This document shows, piece by piece, positions 18,502 to 26,663 of a stretch of 50,111 nucleotides of DNA. A model generated the notes under the pieces. The model worked only from the letters and a program-made list of their open reading frames with translations, was not told where the DNA came from and searched no databases. Location: assembly GCF_000564855.1 (NCBI RefSeq), contig NZ_AYXG01000183.1:1-50111 (forward strand), in the 5' to 3' direction. The position numbers and the translations under genes are program-made. Position 1 is the stretch's first letter; each line of letters opens with the position of its first letter. Source of the stretch: Actinokineospora spheciospongiae. GTDB taxonomy: Bacteria; Actinomycetota; Actinomycetes; Mycobacteriales; Pseudonocardiaceae.

Positions 18502-19251
18502 ATGAGTGGACTCCTGGACGACAAGGTGGCCGTGGTCACCGGTGGGACGAGCGGGATCGGGCTGGCCATCGCCCGGCGGTTCATCGCCGAGGGCGCGCTG
18601 GTCTACATCACCGGCCGCAGGCAGGCCCAGATCGACGCGGCGGCCGCGGAGCTGGGGCCGCGGGCCGTCGCGGTGCGGTGCGACGTGGGGAACCTGGCCG
18701 AGCTCGACGCCCTCTACGAGGTCGTCATGCAGCGGTCGGGTCGGATCGACGTCCTGGTGGCCAACGCGGGTGGCGCGGTGCCCGCTGTCCTGGGGGACAT
18801 CACCGAGGAGCAGTTCGACAGCATGTTCGCCACGAACGTGAAGGGCGCGGTGTTCGGGGTGCAGAAGGCGATGCCCCTCCTGTCGCGGGGGGCCTCGGTG
18901 ATCCTCATCGGGTCGAGCACGTCCACGCGCCCCGACCGGGGCATGGAGGTCTACGGCGCGACCAAGGCGGCGCTGCGCAACTTCGCCCGTAGCTGGACGC
19001 TCAACGCGCGGGAGAATGGTTTCCGGGTCAACGTGCTGAGCCCGGGGCCGATCCGGACCCCCGGCCTGCTCGGCGTCGTCTCCGAGGACCAGCGGGACGA
19101 CTTCGTCGCGATGTTCGAGGACGTGCTGCCCGCGGGCAGGCTCGGCGACCCCGACGAGGTCGCGTCAGCGGCCCTGCTCCTGGCCTCGGACACCGCCACC
19201 TACGTCAACGGTGCCGAGTGGTTCATCGACGGCGGGTACACGAGCGTCTGA
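18502..19251 (+). CDS. SDR-family oxidoreductase
   Basis: A 249-residue classical short-chain dehydrogenase. Features: cofactor motif VVTGGTSGIGLAIARRF, ITGRRQAQ (basic residues favouring NADPH), NAG motif VANAGGAV, catalytic serine in ILIGSSTST, catalytic Y-x-x-x-K in VYGATKAAL, and the end YVNGAEWFIDGGYTSV. ATG at 18502 is chosen because the upstream frame has no binding site and would start within the operator. Controlled by the divergent TetR gene, it resembles many inducible actinobacterial SDR/TetR pairs. Substrate unknown. Confidence 0.9.
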   Translation: MSGLLDDKVAVVTGGTSGIGLAIARRFIAEGALVYITGRRQAQIDAAAAELGPRAVAVRCDVGNLAELDALYEVVMQRSGRIDVLVANAGGAVPAVLGDITEEQFDSMFATNVKGAVFGVQKAMPLLSRGASVILIGSSTSTRPDRGMEVYGATKAALRNFARSWTLNARENGFRVNVLSPGPIRTPGLLGVVSEDQRDDFVAMFEDVLPAGRLGDPDEVASAALLLASDTATYVNGAEWFIDGGYTSV

Positions 19252-19275
19252 GGGGCGCGGTCACCGGCGCGGCCG

Positions 19276-19869
19276 TCAGACCCTGCCGCGCAGGCCGCGC
19301 ACCAGCAGCAACACCGACTCGCGGACCTCGTCGCGGCTCTGGTCGGGTTCGAAGACCTGCCAGTCCAGGGCGACGACCAGGACCGTGCCGAACAGCGACG
19401 CCGCCGCCGTGCGGACGCGGACGCCCTCGGGCAGGTCGCCCGCGTCCTCCAGGCGCTGGAGTTGGGCGCGGATGATGCTGGTGACCTCCTCGCGCAGCAG
19501 GGCCAGGGTCTGGTGCCACTGGCCGGGGGTGCGCCACAATTCGCTCACCAGCAGTTGCGCGAACGTCGGGTACTCGGCGAAGAAGGCGAGCATCCCGTCG
19601 ACGAGGTCGTGGACCGTGTCGAGGGGGCCGACGGCGGTCTCGGCGGTGCGCAGGCGCGCGGCGAGCAGGTCGACGCCGTAGCGGAGCAGGGCGTCGATGA
19701 GGCCGTCCTTGCTGCCGAAGTTGTAGTAGACCGTTCCCTTGGCCACGCCCGCCTCGGCCGCGATCTCGTCGACGGTGAGGCCGACCATGCCGCGGCTGCC
19801 CGCGAGGTTCAGCGTGGCGTCGAACAACTTCTGCTTGGTGGCGCCGGTCCGCGCCGGTCTCGCGCTCAC
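19276..19869 (-). CDS. TetR-family regulator, last gene of the YhgE operon
   Basis: A 197-residue TetR protein: KLFDATLNLAGSRGMVGLTV then IAAEAGVAKGTVYYNFGSKD is the DNA-binding domain; the rest is an all-helical sensor domain (AFFAEYPTFAQLLVSELWRT). Its GTG overlaps the stop of the YhgE/Pip gene (GTGA). It is the third gene of a minus-strand operon and probably autoregulates it through the palindrome at 22499-22518. Confidence 0.9.
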   Translation of the reverse strand: MSARPARTGATKQKLFDATLNLAGSRGMVGLTVDEIAAEAGVAKGTVYYNFGSKDGLIDALLRYGVDLLAARLRTAETAVGPLDTVHDLVDGMLAFFAEYPTFAQLLVSELWRTPGQWHQTLALLREEVTSIIRAQLQRLEDAGDLPEGVRVRTAAASLFGTVLVVALDWQVFEPDQSRDEVRESVLLLVRGLRGRV

Positions 19870-21845
19870 AGCACCAACTCCGGTCGCAACCTGCCCGCCG
19901 TCCACACCCGCTGCCTGCGCGCCGCCACCGTCGTGATCACCAGCCCTCCGATCAGGTACACCGCGAGGACGCCCACGTCGACGCCGAGCCCGGACAGGGG
20001 ACCACCGTAGAGCAGATGCCGCAGTCCGTCGACGACGTAACCCATCGGGAGCACTTTGTGTAGCGGCAGCAACGTTTCCGGCAGCGTCTGCCACGGAAAT
20101 GTGCCCCCTGCACTGATGAGCTGGAGAATCAAGACCACGAGCGCCACGAACTTCCCGACCGGTCCGAGGAACGCGTTGAGCGCGTGCACCACCGACACGA
20201 ACGCGAGCGAGGTCAGCACCAGGAATCCCAGTGTGGCCAACGGGTTCGCCGGGTGGATGCCGATGAGCGTGGTGACCACCGCGTACATCACCACGACCTG
20301 CGCCACGCCCAGCGCGGCCGGGGTGAGCCACCCGGCCAGGGCGGTGCGCACGGGGGAGTGGCCCGCGGCGAGGGCGCGCGCGGACAGCGGGCGCACCAAC
20401 AGGAACAGCACGAACGCGCCGATCCACGTTGCCAGGCCGAGGAAGAACGGGGCCAGTCCCGCGCCGTAGCTGCCCGCGCTGTTCTCGCCCACCGTGCGCA
20501 CGGAGACCGGGTCGCCGATGGTGCGGGCGGTGCTGTCGCGGGTGTTGTCATCCGGGTGCGGGATTTGGTCCAGACCGGCGGTGAGCCCGTCGCGCAACCG
20601 TGTCGCGCCGTCGGCGAGGGAACGCGTGCCCGAGGCCAGTTCCGCGGTGCCGTCGACCGCGGTTTGCTCACCGGAGCGCAGTTTCACCGCACCTTCGTGC
20701 AAGGTCGAGGTCCCGGTGGCGAGTTCCCGACTCCCGCTCGCCGCCCGCGCGATCCCGTCGGTGAGGGCGGGGGTGGCGGCGGCGAGCGCGCCCGCCCCGT
20801 CGGCGACCTGCTTGGCGCCGTCGGCCAGTGTGCGCAATTCGCCGGTGGCGCTTTGCACTCGGCCGTTCGCCTGGTCGATCGGCGTGCGCAGCCCGCGCAG
20901 GGTGGTGATGGTCTGCTGCACCTGCTCCTCGGGCAACCCGGCGGCGCGCAGCCGGGCGGCGATGTCCTGCTCCGCGCCGTCGAGCCGGTCCACCAGGCCC
21001 TGGGCGAGGGTGGCGACCTCCTCGCCGGTGGCGGCGACCTTCTCGTTGCCGGCGGCCACCTGCCGGGCGCCGTCGGCCAGTTTTGCTGTCTGCGCGGGCA
21101 ATTCGCCCGTTTTGTCCTTGAGCGTGCCGAGACCGTCGGCCAGGGTGCGCGCGCCGTCGGCGGCGGTGCCGGAGCCGTCGGCGAGCTGCTGGGCGCCGCT
21201 GAGCAGTTGGCGCTGCCCGGAATCCAGCTTGCCAACGCCGTCCACGGCCTTGGCCGCGCCGTCGCTGAGCTGCCCCGCGCCGTTCGCGGCCTCCAGGGTG
21301 CGCTGGTAGACCGTGCCGAAGCCGACCAGGAACTTCTCCGCCGCCTCGGTCCCGACCTCGCTGGCCACCGATTGGCGCACCTCGCTGACCACCCGGTCGG
21401 CGATCGTGCCGACCAGGTAGTTGTTGGCGTCGTTGGTGGTCACCGTGATCATCCCCTGCCGCGGGGTCAGCGCGGAGCTGGACGCCAGCGCGGCGGAGAA
21501 GTCCGCGGGCAGGGTCATCGAGAACGTGTACCGCCCGTCGCGCACCCCCGCCTCGGCGTCGGCGGCGCCCACCTCGTGCCACTGGAACGCCCCGGAGTCC
21601 TTGAGCTTGTCGGCCACCTTCCGGCCCGCGTCGAGCCGGGTGCCGTCGGCGGCTGTGGTACCGGTGTCGGCGACGACCAGGGCCGCCGGGATGTTGTCCA
21701 GCCGGTCGTACGGGTCGGCGTTGGCGTAGAGGTACAGCGACCCGTAGAGCAGCGGCACGAGCACCAGCGCCAGCACGGCCAGCCTGGGCAGGGTGCCGGA
21801 GGTGATGCGGCGCAGCTCGGTGCGGGCGAGGCGGAAGGTGCTCAC
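19866..21845 (-). CDS. YhgE/Pip-domain ABC-2-type membrane protein
   Basis: A 659-residue membrane protein. One helix is near the N-terminus (LAVLALVLVPLLYGSLYLYA, then the family's YANADPYDRLDNIPAALV), followed by a long extracellular region with many L-A-D-G-A-type heptad repeats (about residues 200-460, probably a helical stalk). The C-terminus has five or six helices (FFLGLATWIGAFVLFLLV, VQVVVMYAVVTTLIG-like, FVALVVLILQLISAGGTFPW). YhgE/Pip proteins are linked to phage receptors, type VII-like secretion and export. GTG start at 21845 overlaps the stop of the upstream ATPase-like gene. Confidence 0.88.
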   Translation of the reverse strand: MSTFRLARTELRRITSGTLPRLAVLALVLVPLLYGSLYLYANADPYDRLDNIPAALVVADTGTTAADGTRLDAGRKVADKLKDSGAFQWHEVGAADAEAGVRDGRYTFSMTLPADFSAALASSSALTPRQGMITVTTNDANNYLVGTIADRVVSEVRQSVASEVGTEAAEKFLVGFGTVYQRTLEAANGAGQLSDGAAKAVDGVGKLDSGQRQLLSGAQQLADGSGTAADGARTLADGLGTLKDKTGELPAQTAKLADGARQVAAGNEKVAATGEEVATLAQGLVDRLDGAEQDIAARLRAAGLPEEQVQQTITTLRGLRTPIDQANGRVQSATGELRTLADGAKQVADGAGALAAATPALTDGIARAASGSRELATGTSTLHEGAVKLRSGEQTAVDGTAELASGTRSLADGATRLRDGLTAGLDQIPHPDDNTRDSTARTIGDPVSVRTVGENSAGSYGAGLAPFFLGLATWIGAFVLFLLVRPLSARALAAGHSPVRTALAGWLTPAALGVAQVVVMYAVVTTLIGIHPANPLATLGFLVLTSLAFVSVVHALNAFLGPVGKFVALVVLILQLISAGGTFPWQTLPETLLPLHKVLPMGYVVDGLRHLLYGGPLSGLGVDVGVLAVYLIGGLVITTVAARRQRVWTAGRLRPELVL

Positions 21846-22486
21846 GGTGTCGTCTCCAGGGGCGGCGCGGTGTCGAGGGGGGTGGGCTGGTCCGACGAGC
21901 CGAGCCGGGCGCAGGGGTGGGGCAGCTCGCGGGCGGTCCCCGCGCCGCAGAGCACGACCACGGCGAGCCCACCCCGTGCCAGGCTCAGCGCGGTCTCCCA
22001 CCAGGTGCGGTGGTCGCTGCTGTGCCGGTCGGGCGTGTCCAGGACCAGCAGCTCGACGCCGGGGCGTTCGGCGGCCAACCCGGCCAGCAGCGCGGTGCGG
22101 GCAGCGGGGGCGACGGCCTCGAAGCGGGTGTCGGCGTCCAGCCCGTACCGGGCCAGCACCCCGGCCACGTCCGCCCGCCGGTCCCGGCGCCCCGCCAACG
22201 CCAACTCCTCGGCCACCACGTCGGCGACCCGCAGAGCCGGTTCCGGTTCACTCACCCCGGGGGCATCGACGAGCGCGGAGTGCGCGCGCAGCCGGGACGC
22301 GTCAGGCTCGACCGTGCCCGCCGAGGGGGCGAGCCTGCCGGTCAGCACCAGCCCGAATGCGGTGTGCCCGTCGTTCGGCTCACCCGCCACCACCGCCAAC
22401 TGCCCCGGCCCGACCTCCAGCGAGGTCGCCGCCACCAGCGGCCCGTGCGCCCCGGTCACGGCCACCCGTTCGGCCCGCACCCGCAT
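21842..22486 (-). CDS. Degenerate ABC ATPase-like protein of the YhgE operon
   Basis: A 214-residue protein with the layout of a small ABC ATPase but without the nucleotide motifs. At the Walker A position stands GEPNDGHTAF instead of G-x-x-G-x-G-K-S/T, and the signature is replaced by VAPAARTALLAGLAAERPGV. A Walker B-like LLVLDTPD is kept. ATP hydrolysis is therefore unlikely, and it may be a structural partner of the YhgE membrane protein. It is first in the operon: ATG at 22486 with GGAGG upstream, and its stop overlaps the next GTG. Confidence 0.7.
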   Translation of the reverse strand: MRVRAERVAVTGAHGPLVAATSLEVGPGQLAVVAGEPNDGHTAFGLVLTGRLAPSAGTVEPDASRLRAHSALVDAPGVSEPEPALRVADVVAEELALAGRRDRRADVAGVLARYGLDADTRFEAVAPAARTALLAGLAAERPGVELLVLDTPDRHSSDHRTWWETALSLARGGLAVVVLCGAGTARELPHPCARLGSSDQPTPLDTAPPLETTP

Positions 22487-22498
22487 GTCGCCTCCATG

Positions 22499-22518
22499 TG
22501 AACTGACTGGTCAGTTCA
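22499..22518 (-). promoter_or_regulatory. TetR operator before the YhgE operon
   Basis: TGAACTGACTGGTCAGTTCA: 9-bp perfect arms around a 2-bp centre, 12 bp before the first ATG of the minus-strand operon, next to its ribosome binding site. The operon's own TetR protein is the likely ligand. Confidence 0.75.
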
Positions 22519-22614
22519 AATAGTGCGCCGCGCAGCAGCCGGAGGCAAACCACGATGGGGTGATCCGGGATACGTCCGCCCGCGAGGTGCGCCAAGTCCA
22601 CCCGCGAACCTGCG

Positions 22615-23000
22615 GCCAGCCACCCCGACCCCTACCGGCGCAGCGGCCCAATCAGCCACCCCGAAAATCGCCGGCCTGGCCAAGCGGATGCGTGGGTGGG
22701 CGGGTGGGTGGAGGTGCTCGGCCAGCCGACCGCCCCCGAAACTGCCGGCCCGGCGAGCCAACTGCCCGGGTGGGTGGATGTGTTTGGCCGGGGGTGGCGA
22801 TCATGTGACAGCCTGCCTGGGCGGTGGGGCATCTTTTCAGCCCCACCTGACGCACTGGAGCACATGATCGCCATAGGGGCCCCGGCCAAACACATCCACC
22901 CAGCCGGGCACCGACCACAAACAACCGGGTTTTGAACAGGGGCACGGCCGAGCCGAGCACATCCACCCAGCCGGGCACCACCCACGACAAGACCGGGCTG
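22615..23000. repeat. Intergenic repeat locus 1 (~67-70 bp imperfect units, both orientations)
   Basis: The 492-bp gap between the YhgE operon start and the GNAT gene end holds no gene. Forward units begin CAGCC-ACC-CCCGAAA near 22616, 22653 and 22723 and end with GGGTGGGTGGATGTGTTTGG (22769-22788) or a variant (22702-22721). Two reverse units with the complement CACATCCACCCAGCC start at 22891 and 22958, 67 bp apart. The same family recurs at 49757-50111. Units are imperfect throughout, with no spacer/repeat division. Confidence 0.75.
22763..22910. repeat. 148-bp nested inverted-repeat structure
   Basis: Three nested stems: an outer 31-bp pair (22763-22793 with 22880-22910, one mismatch), a middle perfect 13-bp pair TGGCGATCATGTG (22795-22807) with CACATGATCGCCA (22861-22873), and an inner GGTGGGGC (22823-22830) with GCCCCACC (22840-22847). 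In RNA or extruded DNA this would be a long cruciform or hairpin. It is built from two opposed copies of the repeat unit. Confidence 0.75.
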
Positions 23001-23010
23001 TGAACGCGAC

Positions 23011-23928
23011 CTAGCGCAGCGCCGTCGCGGGCCGCAGCTCCCACACCGTCCACAGCGGCCGGTACCCCTGCCGCGCCCAGAACACCGGCGACAACGGGTT
23101 CGGCGGGTTGTAGTACAGGAACATCCCCACCGCACCCCCCGACAGCAGATCGGCGTGCGCCGCGTCCGCCAGCGCTCGCCCGACCCCCGTCCCCCGCGCC
23201 GACGGCACCACCGACAGGCAGTTCAGGTACCCCCACCGCCCGTGCCGCACCCGGGTCTCCGCCCAGGACCCGGGCGCGGACACCGTCTGCCAACCCTCCG
23301 CGTGCCCGACCGGTTCGCCGCCGCGCTCGGCCAGCCACACCGGGTCCTCCTGCGCCAGGTGCACCCGCAGCGCCGCCCGCTTGACCGCCCGCGTCCGCGG
23401 TCGCAGGACCGCCCCGCCGACCCGGGACGAGTACTCGACCTCCGCCACCGCGGAGTCCACCAGGAAGTCCAGGTCCGCCGCGCTCGCCCGGCGCACGGTG
23501 ACCGCGGACGGCCGGGCCCCCGGTGTCGGGCCCACGCGCACCGCGAGCACCGACAGCGGCACGAAACCGTGTGCCAGCAACGCTTCCGCCGCCGACACGT
23601 CGCGGCTGGGCCAGGTCACCACGCACGAGGAGTCCGGTCCCGGCGCGGCCCGCTCCAGCACTGCCGCCCAGCGGCGCAGCAGCACGTCCAGGGCCGCCCC
23701 GGGCGCCGCGCCCAGCAGCGGGTGCAGTTCCCGCACGTCCAGCGCCGACCACAGCGCCGGTGCCGTGCCCGGCCCGTGCTCGGTCCTGGTCAGCACCGCC
23801 GCCACCCGCTCGCCGTCGGGCAGCGCCGCGACCAGCGCCTCGCCGTCCGGCGGTGCCACCGCGGCGGGCAGCAGCGGGTCCAGGCCCGCGAACCGGGTCG
23901 ACTGGGCGGCCAGCAGCGGACCGGTCAC
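23011..23928 (-). CDS. GNAT-family N-acetyltransferase
   Basis: A 305-residue protein. The C-terminal half is a GNAT domain: AVTVRRASAADLDFLVDSAV opening, GYLNCLSVVPSARGTGVGRA (acetyl-CoA-binding R/Q-x-x-G-x-G/A version), then YYNPPNPLSPVFWARQGYRP. The N-terminal 140 residues look like a second, decayed acyltransferase-type domain. The GTG at 23928 overlaps the stop of the methyltransferase gene (GTGA), so the two are coupled. Substrate unknown. Confidence 0.8.
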   Translation of the reverse strand: MTGPLLAAQSTRFAGLDPLLPAAVAPPDGEALVAALPDGERVAAVLTRTEHGPGTAPALWSALDVRELHPLLGAAPGAALDVLLRRWAAVLERAAPGPDSSCVVTWPSRDVSAAEALLAHGFVPLSVLAVRVGPTPGARPSAVTVRRASAADLDFLVDSAVAEVEYSSRVGGAVLRPRTRAVKRAALRVHLAQEDPVWLAERGGEPVGHAEGWQTVSAPGSWAETRVRHGRWGYLNCLSVVPSARGTGVGRALADAAHADLLSGGAVGMFLYYNPPNPLSPVFWARQGYRPLWTVWELRPATALR

Positions 23929-24749
23929 CGGCGGCAGCGGAAGATCGCCGTGCCGGGGAAGCGCTCGCCGCGCAGCGGGCTCCACTGGCCCCACTCCTGG
24001 GTGTGCCCCTCCGGCCACTCCGGCTCCACCAGGTCGAACAGGGTGAACCCGGCGGCGGTCAGCGCGCGCACGTAGTCGCCGAGGGTGCGGTGGTGCTCGA
24101 CGTAGGTGGGGGTGCCGTGCTCGTCGACCTCCACGTACGGGGTGCGGTCGAAGTAGGAGCCGGTCACGGTGAGCCCGCCGGGGCCCGGGTCGTCCGGGAA
24201 GATCCACCGCATCGGGTGGGTGACCGCGAACGTCCACGTACCGCCCGGCCGCAGCACCCTGGCCACCTCGGCGAACGTGCCCGCCACGTCGGCGACGAAC
24301 GGCACCGCGCCGAACGCCGAGCAGGCCAGGTCGAACGAGCCGGTCCGGAACGGCAGCCGCTCGGCGTTGCCCCTGATCAGCGGAACGTCGATGCCGGTGG
24401 CCTGGTTCGCTGCCCGGCCGTAGCGCAGCATCCCGGCCGACAGGTCGATGCCGACCACCCTGGCGCCGCGCTCGCGCAGCCAGCGCGCGCAGGGCGCCGA
24501 GCCGCAGCCGACCTCCAGCACGTCGCGGTCCGCCACGTCGCCGAGGAGGTTCGCGTCCTCCTCGCGCAGCGACTCCGGGCACCACATGAAGTCGGCCACG
24601 CCCAGGAACTCGCCGTGCTCGGCGTGGTAGTCGTCGGCGTCGGCGTCCCACCAGGCGATGTTCGCCGCGACGGAGGCGGCGGAGCCCACCGCCACCCTGG
24701 CGACGCCGGTGGTGCCCAGGACCGCCTCGGCGCTGGTCTCACTCGTCAC
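23925..24749 (-). CDS. Class I SAM-dependent methyltransferase
   Basis: A 274-residue methyltransferase. Motif I is VLEVGCGSAPCARWL, followed by VVGIDLSAGML, the adenine-side GNAERLPF, motif IV FDLACSAFGAVPFV and EVARVLRPGGTWTFAV. The N-terminus NIAWWDADADDYHAEHGEFL is shared by a large actinobacterial group of unknown substrate. The GTG at 24749 fits the start of homology; upstream residues look non-coding. Coupled to the GNAT gene downstream. Confidence 0.87.
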   Translation of the reverse strand: MTSETSAEAVLGTTGVARVAVGSAASVAANIAWWDADADDYHAEHGEFLGVADFMWCPESLREEDANLLGDVADRDVLEVGCGSAPCARWLRERGARVVGIDLSAGMLRYGRAANQATGIDVPLIRGNAERLPFRTGSFDLACSAFGAVPFVADVAGTFAEVARVLRPGGTWTFAVTHPMRWIFPDDPGPGGLTVTGSYFDRTPYVEVDEHGTPTYVEHHRTLGDYVRALTAAGFTLFDLVEPEWPEGHTQEWGQWSPLRGERFPGTAIFRCRR

Positions 24750-24801
24750 CGGGGCATGGTGGCAGCAGGGCGCTGACCACGGCCGTTCGAGGTACCCGGG
24801 T

Positions 24802-24831
24802 TTGCCCGTGCCCCGCCGGGCCGCGTAGGAT
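24802..24831 (+). promoter_or_regulatory. Likely rpsA promoter
   Basis: TTGCCC (24802-24807), 18-bp spacer, TAGGAT (24826-24831). Transcription from about 24838 would give a leader of about 200 nt before rpsA. The 289-bp gap contains no gene I can support. Confidence 0.5.
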
Positions 24832-25038
24832 ACATCCACGCAGTGGTATCGCGCTTCCCACCAGGCTCGACCGGTCTTTCTCCAAGCCCGGAATGCACCG
24901 GCGGTGGCGTGTGTTGTCCGGAGTATGTCCTGCTCGTGGGGTGTAAGTCGGCGGCCGTGATCCGCTGCGCCACACGAGCTACACGACGAACAGCACCAAG
25001 CCCAGCGACCCCCAATCCGTACCGGAGCCACCTACCCA

Positions 25039-26547
25039 ATGTCCACCGACACCACCATTGTCCCCGCCGCCTCCTCGTCGAGGCCGCAGGTCGCCATCAA
25101 CGACTTCGCGTCCGAGGAGGAGTTCCTCGCCGCGATCGATGCGACGATCAAGTACTTCAACGACGGCGACATCGTTGAGGGCACGATCGTCAAGGTCGAC
25201 CGGGACGAGGTCCTGCTCGACATCGGCTACAAGACCGAGGGCGTCATCCCCTCGCGCGAGCTGTCGATCAAGCACGATGTCGATCCCGCCGACGTGGTCA
25301 GTGTCGGTGACGAGGTCGAGGCCCTCGTTCTCCAGAAGGAGGACAAGGAGGGCCGTCTGATCCTGTCCAAGAAGCGCGCGCAGTACGAGCGCGCCTGGGG
25401 CACGATCGAGGCGCTCAAGGAGTCGGACGAGCCGGTCAAGGGCACGGTCATCGAGGTCGTCAAGGGTGGCCTCATCCTCGACATCGGCCTCCGCGGCTTC
25501 CTGCCCGCGTCGCTGGTCGAGATGCGCCGCGTGCGCGACCTGCAGCCCTACGTCGGCCGCGAGCTCGAAGCGAAGATCATCGAGCTGGACAAGAACCGCA
25601 ACAACGTGGTCCTGTCCCGCCGCGCGTGGCTGGAGCAGACCCAGTCCGAGGTCCGCAGCGAGTTCCTCAACCAGCTCCAGAAGGGCCAGGTCCGCAAGGG
25701 CGTCGTGTCCTCGATCGTCAACTTCGGTGCCTTCGTGGACCTCGGTGGCGTCGACGGCCTGGTGCACGTCTCGGAGCTGTCCTGGAAGCACATCGACCAC
25801 CCCTCCGAGGTCGTCGAGGTCGGCCAGGAGGTCACCGTCGAGGTCCTCGACGTCGACATGGAGCGCGAGCGCGTGTCGCTGTCGCTCAAGGCGACGCAGG
25901 AAGACCCGTGGCGCCAGTTCGCCCGCACCCACGCGATCGGCCAGATCGTGCCGGGCAAGGTCACCAAGCTCGTCCCGTTCGGCGCGTTCGTCCGGGTGGA
26001 CGAGGGCATCGAGGGCCTGGTCCACATCTCCGAGCTGGCCGAGCGCCACGTGGAGATCCCGGAGCAGGTCGTGCAGGTCGGCAACGACGTCATGGTCAAG
26101 GTCATCGACATCGACCTCGAGCGCCGTCGCATCTCGCTGTCGCTCAAGCAGGCGAACGAGGGCTTCACCGCCGAGACCGAGTTCGACCCCACCCAGTACG
26201 GCATGGCCGCCGAGTACGACGCCGAGGGGAACTACATCTACCCCGAGGGCTTCGACCCGGACACCCAGGACTGGCAGGAAGGCTTCGAGAAGCAGCGCGA
26301 GGAGTGGGAGCGCCAGTACGCCGAGGCGCACGCCCGCTACGAGCAGCACATGAAGCAGATCGTCAAGGCTGCGGAGGCGGACGCCGCCGCCGAGGCCGAG
26401 GGTGTCATCGCCGCTGCCACCGGTGGCAGCGGGGGCGAGCAGAGCTACTCCTCGGCCGGTGCCGAGAAGCCCGCCCAGTCGGGCGGCACCCTCGCCAGTG
26501 ACGAGCAGCTCGCGGCCCTCCGCGAGAAGCTGTCGGGCGGCGTGTGA
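25039..26547 (+). CDS. rpsA: 30S ribosomal protein S1
   Basis: A 502-residue protein with four S1 RNA-binding domains (about residues 37-105, 122-187, 208-276, 293-362), for example GTIVKVDRDEVLLDIGYKTE and GVVSSIVNFGAFVDLGGVDG with VHVSELSWKH. S1 binds mRNA at the 30S subunit. The long acidic, Q/E/A-rich C-terminus (about residues 370-502) is typical of the actinobacterial protein. A leader of about 200 nt and a strong terminator frame the gene. Confidence 0.96.
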   Translation: MSTDTTIVPAASSSRPQVAINDFASEEEFLAAIDATIKYFNDGDIVEGTIVKVDRDEVLLDIGYKTEGVIPSRELSIKHDVDPADVVSVGDEVEALVLQKEDKEGRLILSKKRAQYERAWGTIEALKESDEPVKGTVIEVVKGGLILDIGLRGFLPASLVEMRRVRDLQPYVGRELEAKIIELDKNRNNVVLSRRAWLEQTQSEVRSEFLNQLQKGQVRKGVVSSIVNFGAFVDLGGVDGLVHVSELSWKHIDHPSEVVEVGQEVTVEVLDVDMERERVSLSLKATQEDPWRQFARTHAIGQIVPGKVTKLVPFGAFVRVDEGIEGLVHISELAERHVEIPEQVVQVGNDVMVKVIDIDLERRRISLSLKQANEGFTAETEFDPTQYGMAAEYDAEGNYIYPEGFDPDTQDWQEGFEKQREEWERQYAEAHARYEQHMKQIVKAAEADAAAEAEGVIAAATGGSGGEQSYSSAGAEKPAQSGGTLASDEQLAALREKLSGGV

Positions 26548-26569
26548 GCTAGCCAGGCACTTTCTCTCC

Positions 26570-26616
26570 CCGGGAGCCCCCGAACCTGTCCAGGTTCGGG
26601 GGCTCCCGGCTTTCCT
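26570..26616 (+). terminator. Rho-independent terminator of rpsA
   Basis: A perfect 19-bp stem (26570-26588 with 26591-26609) with the core GGGAGCCCCCGAACCTG, followed by CTTTCCTC. Confidence 0.88.
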
Positions 26617-26663
26617 CGCCGTGTGGCGCGAGACCGCCGGACGGCCCCTGACACAATCGGCCC

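Noticed and set aside
22523-23000. Small proteins encoded by the repeat units
   Set aside because: Open frames exist on both strands, but they arise from the repeats' GC content; no ribosome binding site or consistent product.
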